Shown: one piece after another, positions 8,583 to 16,865 of the stretch
Numbering within the stretch: position 1 is the stretch's first letter
How the letters are laid out: each line of letters opens with the position of its first letter
Source: Actinomycetota bacterium
GTDB taxonomy: Bacteria; Actinomycetota; Thermoleophilia; Miltoncostaeales; Miltoncostaeaceae
Direction: 5' to 3'
Assembly (NCBI GenBank): GCA_020636905.1
Contig: JACJWX010000016.1
Span: 1-59,939, forward strand
Length of the DNA: 59,939 bases
Notes under the pieces: model-generated
Seen by the model: only the letters and a program-made list of their open reading frames with translations
Databases searched by the model: none
What the model was told of the DNA's origin: nothing
Made by a program: the position numbers and the translations under genes

Positions 8583-9476
8583 TCAGTCGCCTGAGGGACC
8601 AGCGGCCGAGGCGATTCGGTCGATGATCTGCTGTACAAGGGTCGCTGCCGCTTCGACATCCGCTGGCTCGAAACTGGAATCGGACGCAAGTTGGGCGTAG
8701 CCGTTGGGCCATCCATCGCGGACGACCACTTCGGGCGGCCAAGCGTGGCGGTCTCTCAACACGAAGACCTGCTTGCATGCGTCCAGAACGACGTGGTCTT
8801 CAGCCGCACGCAGCCCGTCGAGGAGAATCAGGTCGATGAGGTCTCGGTAGCGATCATTGTTCTCATGGGGATCGGTGACCGCGTGGATCTTCTGGGCAAT
8901 CTGATCCTGAATCGAGAGGCATGGGACGGCGGCGAGACCCACGTCCACCCCCAGGGTCGGTGCGATATCCATCGGTGGCACCGCGTCCCAGGAGCTGTCA
9001 TCCGGATGGGCAGCTGAGACCTCCAACCGGATCTTCGCGAAGCTCCTGTCTTGGTAGAGCACACGAATGTCGAAGCGAGTGGCGCTGGTCGGTCCAATCG
9101 GTTGCTGACCCGCGATACGGAAGGAGACGAGTCCGTCCAGGAGCGGTTCGGAGAGTGCGGAATCGACGTACGCCTCGATGCGGTCTGGTTCGGTGTCGCG
9201 CAGAACGGCGTCGATGTCTTTGGTCGCGCGCGCGGTGTCTCGCAGACGAAGCTCCATCGCGACCCCGCCCGTCACGATGATGCGGGGGTCGTCAGCTGAG
9301 TGGCCTCGTGTGAATGCAGCGATGCAGAACTCAAAGGCGAGTGCCCGACGCACACGCTCCGGCGCCGCCCCCTCCTGGGCCGCGTAGCGGTCAATCCACG
9401 TCGAGAGGACGTTCGGGTTGCGAGGAGGTTTGGCGGGGGGAAAGCGCATCTGAGGGTTCGCCACGCGAACGAGCAT
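8583..9476 (-). CDS. abiEii: AbiEii-type nucleotidyltransferase toxin
   Basis: The product is an AbiEii/AbiGii-family nucleotidyltransferase-like toxin of about 297 residues. Visible features are the glycine motif VTGGVAMELRL followed by RATKDIDAVL, the family's catalytic GGxA...D(I/L)D arrangement, and later DQIAQKIHAVTDP and RYRDLIDLILL. In AbiE systems this toxin modifies target RNA, causing growth arrest during phage infection, and the AbiEi antitoxin encoded upstream counters it. The start is uncertain: ATG 9476 is given here and ATG 9449 is an alternative. Either way the gene overlaps the antitoxin 3' end (stop at 9391), as is usual for these pairs. Confidence 0.82.
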   Translation of the reverse strand: MLVRVANPQMRFPPAKPPRNPNVLSTWIDRYAAQEGAAPERVRRALAFEFCIAAFTRGHSADDPRIIVTGGVAMELRLRDTARATKDIDAVLRDTEPDRIEAYVDSALSEPLLDGLVSFRIAGQQPIGPTSATRFDIRVLYQDRSFAKIRLEVSAAHPDDSSWDAVPPMDIAPTLGVDVGLAAVPCLSIQDQIAQKIHAVTDPHENNDRYRDLIDLILLDGLRAAEDHVVLDACKQVFVLRDRHAWPPEVVVRDGWPNGYAQLASDSSFEPADVEAAATLVQQIIDRIASAAGPSGD

Positions 9477-10029
9477 AGAGCGCAGCAAAGACGCGCTCTT
9501 CATCGCGCGGACGCAGCTCACCGCGCTGTCGAAGCGTCGAGATCGCCTGGCGCAGAAGACCGTCGCGAACCTGGGATTCGATGCCATCCAGGATCGCCCG
9601 AACCGGTGTCACGATGGGCAGACCCCTGAGATCGGTGACTTCATCCCTGCCGAGGTCCCGCCGGTGAAGGCGGATGACGGCCGGCACCTCTCGGCTGTGG
9701 GGCCGATGGCTTGCGGGCACCGTCACGTCGATGCGAGACGGGTTGACGTCGCAAAGGTCGTGGAGGTCCAGTGCCGTCTCGTGGCTCAGCACACCGCGCG
9801 CGCCACGAGGCCAGAGAACAGCCTCCATGTACTGGCCAAGACCAGTACCCGGGTCCATGTCGGTGAGGCGGTAGACGCCCCTGGATACCCTTCGCAGAAC
9901 GCCCCGGGCAGCCATCTGACGGAGGCGAGCCGTGTCGACGCCGATATCCCGGGCGTCCTCTGAACTGATCACGCCGTGCTGGGAGACCGCCAGGCCGATC
10001 ACGTCACGCTGCGGGGTGCCTCTGGTCAT
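9391..10029 (-). CDS. abiEi: AbiEi-type antitoxin, winged-helix autorepressor
   Basis: This 212-residue protein has an N-terminal winged-helix/AbiEi_4-type domain (VISSEDARDIGV, RLRQMAARGVLRRVSRGVYRLTD, residues about 18-55) and a C-terminal AbiEi domain with TVPASHRPHSR and LPIVTPVRAILDGIES. AbiEi proteins bind inverted repeats in their own promoter and neutralise AbiEii. ATG 10029 is preferred over the TTG at 10035 because the latter lies inside a long inverted repeat that ends two bases before the ATG. The gene is first in a two-gene operon with the toxin. Together they form a type IV toxin-antitoxin/abortive-infection module within the defence island. Confidence 0.82.
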   Translation of the reverse strand: MTRGTPQRDVIGLAVSQHGVISSEDARDIGVDTARLRQMAARGVLRRVSRGVYRLTDMDPGTGLGQYMEAVLWPRGARGVLSHETALDLHDLCDVNPSRIDVTVPASHRPHSREVPAVIRLHRRDLGRDEVTDLRGLPIVTPVRAILDGIESQVRDGLLRQAISTLRQRGELRPRDEERVFAALYARSRGEPSDALSPRQTSSQPERPLDVD

Positions 10030-10030
10030 G

Positions 10031-10061
10031 CCCAAAGCGTATCACAATGATACGGTTTGGG
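10031..10061. promoter_or_regulatory. Inverted repeat, probable AbiEi operator
   Basis: The arms CCCAAAGCGTATCA and TGATACGGTTTGGG are separated by CAA and match at 13 of 14 positions. The repeat ends directly before the abiEi ATG. Its minus-strand arm carries a TATCAT that could serve as a -10 box, in which case the transcript would be leaderless or nearly so. Known AbiEi proteins repress their own operon through inverted repeats, so this is the obvious operator candidate. Confidence 0.6.
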
Positions 10062-10651
10062 ACACTTTTTCTTGCTTGATGTGTCCATAGGGCCTCTCAA
10101 AGCAACGGTGACATGCCACGGAGACGAGCGGGGGTCTGCACCTCAGCGTCTTTGAACCGCAGACAGGCCGCCAATTGGCGCCTTACCAACACTCCGACTC
10201 TCCGTCACATCTACCCCGGTGATCACACCCATTCGCAGGCAGCTCGTCTGCGTAGGAAGGGGCCACCGCGGCGGATCCGGGTTCCGACTATGGAGATTCC
10301 GGATATCCATGTATTCCGCTCGCAGCGGAAGAACGGAATAACCGGAATCATGTCGTCGGAGACCGCAACACCACCGCAACGCCCGGTTGATGTCCAGCAT
10401 GCAGCTCTTGACCTACTTCGGCACAACCATCGGTGAGCACGCGCGCAGAGCCGACCAGCCGGCCCGCCGCCATGTCCACCAGGCTGACGATCGCCGAAGA
10501 CCCAGCCAGGTCCCCGATCGACCACCAAGCCGCCCGCCACACGGAGGCACGGCGATCCCTCAGCTGTCGCAACAGAGCAGGAGGCGCACTCCGAATGACC
10601 TCAACGCCGCGACTCACGGCGCAAGCCTGCGATCGGGGCCGATAGAGGCAG
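10062..10651. other. Long intergenic region, no confident gene
   Basis: About 590 bases lie between the AbiE operon start and the XRE gene end. Open frames exist on both strands (for example minus 10348-10620) but lack domain signals and I do not call them. A perfect hairpin TTCCGCT-CGC-AGCGGAA sits at 10314-10330, surrounded by several TTCCGG/CGGAA-type half repeats between 10281 and 10350. This could be an operator cluster or a decayed mobile sequence. Confidence 0.35.
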
Positions 10652-11041
10652 CTATCTCGCGATGAAGCGGACCACCGCGTCGTCCGCCCGAATGCAGGCA
10701 GCGGCGTCCTCGCGCGCCCTCTTGGTGAGTAGCGCGGGTGTCTTATCCGCCGGGACGATGCTGATGTTGAACTCGATGCCCAGGCGGCTGGCGAGCAAGA
10801 CCAGCGTGTCGTGTGACGGATTGTGCTCAGCGTTCTCCAGGCGTGCAACCTGCGGCTGGCGCATGTCGAGCTTGCGGGCAAGATCGCGCTGGGAGAGATC
10901 GTGGTCCGCCCGATAGCGGATGACCTCGGCGGCAACCGTCCGAGCGAGGGCGAGCCGTTCCCACTCATGCCGGGACTCGGCGTCGCTGTTGAGTTCCTCG
11001 GCGACCAACTGCCCATGCGTCGTGAGGTCGCTCACGGCCAT
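10652..11041 (-). CDS. XRE-family HTH regulator, antitoxin-like
   Basis: This 129-residue protein has a central helix-turn-helix, RADHDLSQRDLARKLDM then RQPQVARLENAEHNPS at residues 44-76. It is flanked by an N-terminal helix (EWERLALARTVAAEVIRYR) and a C-terminal stretch with LASRLGIEFNISIVP. That layout is typical of HigA/MqsA-like antitoxins and small phage-type regulators. The ATG at 11041 precedes a good N-terminus (MAVSDLTTHG); the frame continues upstream only as noise within the DUF72 gene. I see no toxin gene on either side: the 167 bases upstream hold only a hairpin, and no clear partner lies downstream. It may be an orphan antitoxin or a simple transcription factor. Confidence 0.72.
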   Translation of the reverse strand: MAVSDLTTHGQLVAEELNSDAESRHEWERLALARTVAAEVIRYRADHDLSQRDLARKLDMRQPQVARLENAEHNPSHDTLVLLASRLGIEFNISIVPADKTPALLTKRAREDAAACIRADDAVVRFIAR

Positions 11042-11169
11042 ACGGTCACCGCGTCTTCTCTGATCGGCCAACCCTCGTTGGGAACGAGCATAGAGACGAA
11101 CGATAACACGCGTGATATCGGATTGGCTCCCCAGATAGGCGCTCGGGCCGCGCCCACCACCAAACCCAT

Positions 11170-11190
11170 TTCTCCCCGTTTCGGGGAGAA
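11170..11190. terminator. Hairpin between DUF72 gene and XRE gene
   Basis: A perfect 9-base stem TTCTCCCCG/CGGGGAGAA encloses a TTT loop. It lies downstream of the DUF72 reading frame and upstream of the XRE gene. There is no T-run, so it could be a factor-assisted terminator or a binding site for the XRE protein. Confidence 0.4.
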
Positions 11191-11207
11191 GCCGTACAAA
11201 ACCCCTG

Positions 11208-12154
11208 CTAATCGGGTTTCGAAGCGGACGATGTGGGGAGAAGGTTTTCGCCCTCTCGGCCGGCGTCAGATATCCTTGTGAGCAGGAGATTCCTGAAGTC
11301 GTCGGCGTTGCGCAGAGCGTAATCTCTCGCGTTGTTGTTGAACACCACCGCCACCTCCTGAGCTCGCTCGGCCATCTCCAACACTGGATCCAGCCACTCC
11401 CCCATCTCCTCGGCGGTGTAGACGTGGTTGAAGCGCTCGGCCACTGACGTCCCCGTCGTCCACGTGTCGGCATTGCGCCCGTGCAGGCGCAGGTAGGCCA
11501 GCGCCGGGCTGGTGACCTCGGAAATCGGCGGCATCGCGGATGCGACATCGATCCGCGGCGCGTCGACACAGACGTACGCGGCGTCGAGTTCCCCCAGCAT
11601 GTCCATGGTCCGCCCCCGCTCCCCCTCCGCCACCCACGACCGGTGACGGAACTCGACGGCGACCCGAACCGGGGCAAATCGGCGGACGATCCGTTGGATC
11701 TCGCCGCGCTGGGCGTCCCCCGCCGCCACGAATGGTGGAAGCTGGAGCAGGATCGCGCCGAGCCTGTCGCCCATGGGGCCGAGCGCCTCCAGGAGGGTGT
11801 CGATGGCAGCGTCGCGCAGCTCCCGGGACGGGCGCCGGATGCGCCCGCGGCTGTCGGCGGTGAACGGCAGCTCGCGGAGCGGGGCCGGCAGCCGCTTCGG
11901 GTCGGACGGGTGCCCCGAGATGACCTGATTGGCCTTCACGTGGAAGCGGAAGTGGTCAGGAGTCCGCTGCACCCAGTTCTCGACGGTGCCGATTGTTGGC
12001 AGCGCGTAGAAGCTGGCGTTCACTCCACCATGGGGAAGTGCTCCGCGTAGTACCGCAACCGCCCCTCGGCGTCGTTCTTCACCTCGTCCGGGTACCAGCC
12101 GGCCTTGATGAACTCGGGGTCCGTCCAGGACGCCGTGCCGATCAGGACGCTCAC
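11208..12154 (-). pseudogene. DUF72 (YecE-like) gene with one-base frameshift
   Basis: From GTG 12154 the minus strand encodes a DUF72 N-terminus (VSVLIGTASWTDPEFIKAGW, then RYYAEHFPMVE) and meets TGA near 12022. In the next frame the homology resumes at once with VNASFYALPTIGTVENWV. It then runs through FHVKANQVISGHP, LLQLPPFV, AVEFRHRSWV and VAVVFNNNARDYA to a stop at 11208. Adding one G to GTGGAGTGAAC (giving GTGGAGGTGAAC) restores the complete family sequence EHFPMVEVNASFY. The protein would be about 315 residues of the YecE/DUF72 TIM-barrel family, whose biochemical role is poorly defined. This is either recent inactivation or a sequencing error. Confidence 0.78.
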
Positions 12155-12304
12155 CGGCCGCTCCGCCGGAGGCGGTGGGGCGCTCCGTGAGCCGAGCCGT
12201 TCGATGTCCGGAGTGCCGTCTCCATGCTGCCATGAGATCACACGGGACGGCGACGCCGCCGGGGCGCACGGGACAACGGCCGCCCAGCGTGAGAGGCTGT
12301 TGCG

Positions 12305-12583
12305 GTGACCGCCTCCCCGGACACGCAGAAGACCGAGGACACCGCCGTCGTGCTGCGTCAGGCGCAGGAGCTGGCCCAGCACGTCCGCGACGCCGAGGAA
12401 CGCGCCCAGGCGCTGCGCACGCTGCGCGACCGGGCCATCATCACCCTGCTCGAGCAGGGGATGTCCACGCGGAAGGTCGGCGCCCACCTGGGACTCACGG
12501 CCACGCAGGTGAGCACCATCTGGCGTCGCGTCCGGCCGGCCCGAGCGTCAGGCAGGCGGCCCAGGCAGGCCGAGTCGGGCTGA
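12305..12583 (+). CDS. Small helix-turn-helix protein
   Basis: The product is 92 residues. A charged N-terminal helix (RQAQELAQHVRDAEERAQALRTL) precedes a homeodomain-like or sigma-r4-like HTH, RAIITLLEQGMSTRKVGAHL then GLTATQVSTIWRR, ending in a basic tail. The GTG start at 12305 is the first sensible start. The gene is divergent from the DUF72 gene with about 150 bases between them. Similar small actinobacterial proteins appear to bind DNA, but no specific function can be stated. The composition (GC-rich third positions) supports a real gene. Confidence 0.6.
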   Translation: MTASPDTQKTEDTAVVLRQAQELAQHVRDAEERAQALRTLRDRAIITLLEQGMSTRKVGAHLGLTATQVSTIWRRVRPARASGRRPRQAESG

Positions 12584-12790
12584 CAGCCCCAACGGAGTCG
12601 CCCCGGACCGCCGGCTTCACGCCCGGTCGCCGCGCGGCTGGTGTTCGAGGCGCCGAGAACACTCGCCCGGCGATTCATCACCGCTGACGATCAATCGATC
12701 GACAACCGGTCTTGGACCCCGGGGAGGTGCGGGGCCTAGGCTCGGTGAACGTCACGGCCCACCGGGGCCCTCCTGAGCAAAGGATGAGGC

Positions 12791-13615
12791 ATGGGATCCT
12801 CCGCGAACACCGGGATCGACTATTCCGAGCTGCATCGCATCGACAGCCCCGCCAACCGCGCCCTTCGCGTCGACCTCTGGCGTCAGGGCGACGACCTGGG
12901 CCAGCACTCGTTCGTCACCCCCGCGTACTTCCGGGCCTATGCCCAGCGCCTGGGAATGGGCCCCGGCATCCGCGTCCTCGACGTCGGCAGCGGCACCGGC
13001 GGTCCGGCCATCTACATGGCCGAGGTCAGCGGCTGCGACATGACCGGCCTCGAGGTCAACGAGGTCGGCATCGAGGTCGCGAACCGCCTCGCCGCGAACA
13101 CCACCGTCCAGGACCGCGTCAGGTTCGTGCAGGCCGATGGGATGCAAATGCCCTTCGAGGACGCCTCCTTCGACATCGTCATCAGCATGAACGTCATGAA
13201 CGTGTTCGAGGACAAGGTCGGACTCTTCCGCGAGGTGCGGCGCGTGCTGCGCCCGGGCGGAACGTGGGCGTTCCTCTCCGGCACGTTCGACTTCGGGCCC
13301 GAGGACGACGACGTGCGCGACCGGCTGGCGCGCGGCTACGCCATCCCGCAGTACACCGACACCCTCGCCGGCTACAAGGCGAAGCTCCGCGAGGCCGGAT
13401 TCGTGGTGGACGAGGTCGTCGAGTACCTGAGCGACTTCCGCGAGACGATGCAGCGCTGGCTGGACGCCTGGATCAAGCACCGCGACGCGATCGCCGAGGA
13501 GCAGGGCGCCGAACAGACCGACTATCACATCGTCTATTTCACGAGCTACCTCGAAATGATCGATGCCGGGAAGGCGTCGAACCATTTCGTGATCTCGACT
13601 CGTCCGGACGACTGA
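12791..13615 (+). CDS. SAM-dependent methyltransferase, class I
   Basis: This 274-residue class I methyltransferase has the SAM-binding motif I VLDVGSGTGGPAIYMAE (residues about 60-76), an acidic post-I GLEVNEVGIEVA, motif II QADGMQMPFEDASFDIV, and motif III REVRRVLRPGG. An AGGATGAGGC stretch precedes the ATG. The overall build (Methyltransf_11/25 with a C-terminal helical lid) resembles small-molecule methyltransferases such as the sarcosine/dimethylglycine type, but the substrate cannot be read from sequence. The gene stands alone: 207 bases follow the small HTH gene, and a convergent terminator separates it from the next gene. Confidence 0.8.
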   Translation: MGSSANTGIDYSELHRIDSPANRALRVDLWRQGDDLGQHSFVTPAYFRAYAQRLGMGPGIRVLDVGSGTGGPAIYMAEVSGCDMTGLEVNEVGIEVANRLAANTTVQDRVRFVQADGMQMPFEDASFDIVISMNVMNVFEDKVGLFREVRRVLRPGGTWAFLSGTFDFGPEDDDVRDRLARGYAIPQYTDTLAGYKAKLREAGFVVDEVVEYLSDFRETMQRWLDAWIKHRDAIAEEQGAEQTDYHIVYFTSYLEMIDAGKASNHFVISTRPDD

Positions 13616-13623
13616 GTCGGGCG

Positions 13624-13652
13624 CCGGGCGGTCGCCCCCCGAGGCCGCCCGG
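13624..13652. terminator. Bidirectional terminator hairpin
   Basis: An 8-base perfect stem CCGGGCGG/CCGCCCGG with a 13-base loop lies between the convergent methyltransferase (ends 13615) and HDOD-LuxR gene (ends 13679). Confidence 0.5.
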
Positions 13653-13678
13653 CATTCGCGCTGCGGACTCCGGGCCGG

Positions 13679-14758
13679 CTAGACCCAGCCCATCTCCCGC
13701 GCCATCAGCAGGGCCTGCGCCTGCCCGGTGACGTTGAGCTTGCGGTACACGTGGTGAAGGTGGTTGTGCACCGTCGAGACCGAGCACCCGAGGTCCTGTG
13801 CCACCTGCTTGGCAGCCGCGCCGGTGGCGAGCAGACGGAGCACCTGCATCTCGCGGTCGGTGAGCCCCGACGGCCGCTTGGGGAGCGAATCGTCCTGGTC
13901 GCCGTCGGTGAGGATGGATTCCAGGGTGTCGGTGGCCACGCCACACGCGACGGCCGCCTCGGTGAGGTGTGCGTTCGCCGCCGCCATACCCTGACGGGCG
14001 TGCACAACGACGTCGGCCAGCCACACCGCGCGCGCCACCTCGCCCTCCGGCGGATCGGCGGCGTGATGGGTGCCGATGGCGTCGCACATGTCCTCCGGAA
14101 GCGACCAGCGCCGTGCGATCCACTGCCCCACCAGCGCGTGATCGGTGCCGAACACGTGCCGCTCCTCGGCGGTCGAGCGCACCGCGGGCAGGTCGGGATT
14201 CGCGCGTGCCACATCCGCAAGGATCGGCTTGCCGATGTCGTGGAGCAAACCGGCGAGATAGGCCGCGGGAGCATGCGCCGGTGACACCTGCGACGCGATC
14301 GTCTGGGCCATCTGCGCGACGTCGTTGCTGTGGCTGAACAGCGCCAGCCGCGGGAGCGAGTAGATGCGGAGGCCGGCTTCGAGCAGCTTGTAGGTGCTCG
14401 CGGCGAGCAGAATGCCGCGGAGGCTGCGATGCCCAAGACGTACGATCGCACGGTCAATCGAGTCCACCGGTTCGCCGAAGAGCGCCGAGTTGGCCACGCG
14501 CATCACATGGGCGGAGATCTCCGGGCTCTGGGCGACACGCTGCCCGATGGCACGCGCGGCCGCGGACTCGTTGTCGAGCAGTTCCAGGACGCTCGTGACG
14601 ACGCTCGACGGCGCGGCGAGGCGCTCGGCGGCTTCGGCGACAGCCCTGGCGGACATCAGCGTCCGGCCGACCCCCTCATCGGGGACGGCGGTGACGGCGG
14701 GTTGCGGTGCCGGGGGTGCCGCGTCCTGTGGATGCGCGGCGGCAACGTTGGTGCCCAT
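13679..14758 (-). CDS. HDOD domain-LuxR HTH signalling protein
   Basis: This 359-residue protein combines an HDOD domain (residues about 40-240) with a LuxR/GerE helix-turn-helix at the C-terminus. The HDOD part includes ISAHVMRVANSALFG, IVRLGHRSLRGILLA, LAGLLHDIGKPILAD and AIGTHHAADPP. The HTH reads LTDREMQVLRLLATGAAAKQ then CSVSTVHNHLHHVYRKL. The HTH lies beside a domain usually linked to cyclic-di-GMP or stress signalling. ATG 14758 is chosen because GGAAAGGA precedes it, overlapping the upstream stop, although the frame extends to 14806. It is 17 bases downstream of the HD-GYP sensor gene and almost certainly co-transcribed with it. Combining HDOD with a DNA-binding output is an uncommon architecture. 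Confidence 0.82.
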   Translation of the reverse strand: MGTNVAAAHPQDAAPPAPQPAVTAVPDEGVGRTLMSARAVAEAAERLAAPSSVVTSVLELLDNESAAARAIGQRVAQSPEISAHVMRVANSALFGEPVDSIDRAIVRLGHRSLRGILLAASTYKLLEAGLRIYSLPRLALFSHSNDVAQMAQTIASQVSPAHAPAAYLAGLLHDIGKPILADVARANPDLPAVRSTAEERHVFGTDHALVGQWIARRWSLPEDMCDAIGTHHAADPPEGEVARAVWLADVVVHARQGMAAANAHLTEAAVACGVATDTLESILTDGDQDDSLPKRPSGLTDREMQVLRLLATGAAAKQVAQDLGCSVSTVHNHLHHVYRKLNVTGQAQALLMAREMGWV

Positions 14759-14775
14759 GTCGGCGGATTCCTTTC

Positions 14776-16707
14776 CTACGCGCCGGGCCCGTCGGGCCTG
14801 ATCCATGCCGGATCACGCTCGACCAGACGCAACAACGCTTCGACGGTGGCGGGACAGAACTGCGACCCCGAACGATCGGAGATCGTCGTGATCGCATCAT
14901 CGAACGACATGGCCATGCGGTAGGGCCGGTCGTGCACCATGCTGTCGAGGGCGTTGGCCACCGCGAGAATCCGGCTCTCCAGGGGAATCCGTTCCCCATC
15001 GAGGCCGTGCGGGTAGCCGGCACCGTCCCAACGTTCATGGTGATGGCGGACCATCCAGCGCACGTCGCGCAGGCGGGTCCCCGACAGCATCCGGTATCCG
15101 ATCTCCGGGTGCTGCCGCATTTCGTCCCACTCATGCGGTTCGAGTGGGCCTTCGCGGGTCAGCAGTTCGTCGCTGACCCCGATCTTGCCGACGTCGTGGA
15201 GCAGCCCCGCCAGGCGGACCTCCTCCACACGAACGGGATCGAGTTCCATCTCCCGGGCGATCAGCGCGGCGATGCGGCCGACGTTCTGGGAGTGCTCGCG
15301 CGTGGTGTGGTGGCGCTCGTCCACCGCCACCGCCAGTGCGGAGATCGTCGTGATCAACGATTCCTCGACCACCTGGCTGCGGCGATCCTCCTCGTCGATC
15401 ATCGCCGCGACCTCGCGGTCGAACAGGAACGTGCGGTCGCCGCCGTGGCGCCTGGCGAGTCCGAGCGCGGTTCGCGACGCGGCCGCAAGCTGGTCGGCGG
15501 TTCCGGCCTGGTCCGGAAAACTCGCGACGCCGGCGGACATCGACACGCCGTGCGCGAGCGCCACCTCGGCCGACAGCTCCGACCGGATGCGTTCCGCGAT
15601 CCGGTAGGCGTCCATGCCGGTGGAATCCGGGAGGATCACCGTCAGCTCGTCGCTGCCGGTGCGGCAGCCAACGTCCGTGGCCCGCAGGCGCGGCACGAGG
15701 AACTCGGCGAGCGCCGCGACCGCGGCGACGGCGGCGTGTTCCCCGGATGCCGAGCGAAGCTGGTCGAGGCCATCGACGCCGAGGACCAGGAGCGACACCA
15801 TGTCCTGGTTGCGCAGGGCGCGGTGGCACTCCTGCTCCAGGCGGGTCTGGAAGTAGCGCGCGTTGAAGAAGCGGGTCGCCGGGTCGACGGTGCCCAGGTC
15901 CTCCAGCCGTTCGCGCAGGGCGGCCGCCCCCAGCGCGGCGGCGGCGTGGTCCGCGAGCGCCGCGAGCGCGTCGAGTTCGTCGGCATCGACCCCGCCGGGC
16001 TTCGTGGTGACCACCGCGAGGGTACCGATGCGGTCGAGCTGATCGCCCACCGGCACCAGTGCCAGGCCGGCCATTCCGGCCTCACGGAAGCCGACCTCGG
16101 ACGGCACCGGACCCGACCACGGCCGCCCATCGCTGATCAGCGAGCTGAGTTCACCGGTGACGAGGTCGCCGAGCTCCTGGCGGTGCTCGTCGCTGAGGTC
16201 GACCGACACGACCGGCCCCGGGTCCCCGGGCAGTCCGGTCACGAGCGCGGCGCCGCTACCCCCGGTGAGGCGGCATGCGTGTGTCAGCATCGACAGCACC
16301 GACTCCTCGGTGCCCCGATCACCCCGAACCTCGCGGATGGCCTCGGCGAAGCGTTCGGCCCGGTCACGCTGCCGCAGCGCGACGCGCTCGGTCTCCACAT
16401 TGGCGAGCTTCAACGCGAGCTGCGCGGCGAGCACCCGCACGGCGGGCCGTCCCCCGTCGTTCCCCCCCGCGAGCTGGACGAGGCCGACACGGCGTCCCCC
16501 GGCGGCGATCGGCTCCTCGACAACCGCCTTCAGCGGGCCGCCCACGGCCACGCGGATCTCGTCCCCGCCGTCCCCGTGCAGAATCACGCGACCCGCGTCG
16601 GCGCCGAGGATGTCCATGGCGGCGCGAAGCGTGATCGTGCACATCTGGTCGACGTCGTCGGCGTCGACGAGCGATCGAACCGCGGTCGCCAGCCGTTCGG
16701 TGGCCAT
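14776..16707 (-). CDS. GAF-degenerate GGDEF-HD-GYP signalling protein
   Basis: The product is 643 residues, soluble, with no membrane segment. The N-terminus has one or two GAF-like regions (about 1-130 and 145-290). A GGDEF-family domain follows (TRFFNARYFQTRLEQ, LLVLGVDGLDQL), but its signature loop reads GCRTGSDELTVIL, not GGDEF/GGEEF, so cyclase activity is doubtful. The last 180 residues are an HD-GYP phosphodiesterase with LAGLLHDVGKIG and HHHERWDGAGYPHGL, both intact, so cyclic-di-GMP hydrolysis is expected. ATG 16707 begins MATERLATAVRSL; a longer frame to 16779 is less likely. It is upstream of and close to the HDOD-LuxR gene, which suggests a sensor-output pair. Confidence 0.82.
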   Translation of the reverse strand: MATERLATAVRSLVDADDVDQMCTITLRAAMDILGADAGRVILHGDGGDEIRVAVGGPLKAVVEEPIAAGGRRVGLVQLAGGNDGGRPAVRVLAAQLALKLANVETERVALRQRDRAERFAEAIREVRGDRGTEESVLSMLTHACRLTGGSGAALVTGLPGDPGPVVSVDLSDEHRQELGDLVTGELSSLISDGRPWSGPVPSEVGFREAGMAGLALVPVGDQLDRIGTLAVVTTKPGGVDADELDALAALADHAAAALGAAALRERLEDLGTVDPATRFFNARYFQTRLEQECHRALRNQDMVSLLVLGVDGLDQLRSASGEHAAVAAVAALAEFLVPRLRATDVGCRTGSDELTVILPDSTGMDAYRIAERIRSELSAEVALAHGVSMSAGVASFPDQAGTADQLAAASRTALGLARRHGGDRTFLFDREVAAMIDEEDRRSQVVEESLITTISALAVAVDERHHTTREHSQNVGRIAALIAREMELDPVRVEEVRLAGLLHDVGKIGVSDELLTREGPLEPHEWDEMRQHPEIGYRMLSGTRLRDVRWMVRHHHERWDGAGYPHGLDGERIPLESRILAVANALDSMVHDRPYRMAMSFDDAITTISDRSGSQFCPATVEALLRLVERDPAWIRPDGPGA

Positions 16708-16824
16708 GGCGCCATCGTGACTCTTGTGGGGTGCGGACAACGCCCTCGGCCTCCCTGCCTCAGAAACACAAGTCCGCACAGAGCATCGGCAGCCCGTGCC
16801 GATCGCTCAACCCCCGAACGGGTG

Positions 16825-16858
16825 CCGCTGGTGGACGGTGCCGACCGTCCACCAGCGG
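16825..16858 (-). terminator. Strong hairpin after trpB2
   Basis: A perfect 15-base stem CCGCTGGTGGACGGT with a four-base loop lies just downstream of the trpB2 stop (16866) on the minus strand. It lacks a T-run but is by far the strongest local hairpin. The next gene on the strand starts at 16707. Confidence 0.6.
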
Positions 16859-16865
16859 GGCGCCG

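Noticed and set aside
10348..10620. Minus-strand frame downstream of the XRE gene
   Set aside because: No recognisable domain and no start signal. Possible but not supportable.
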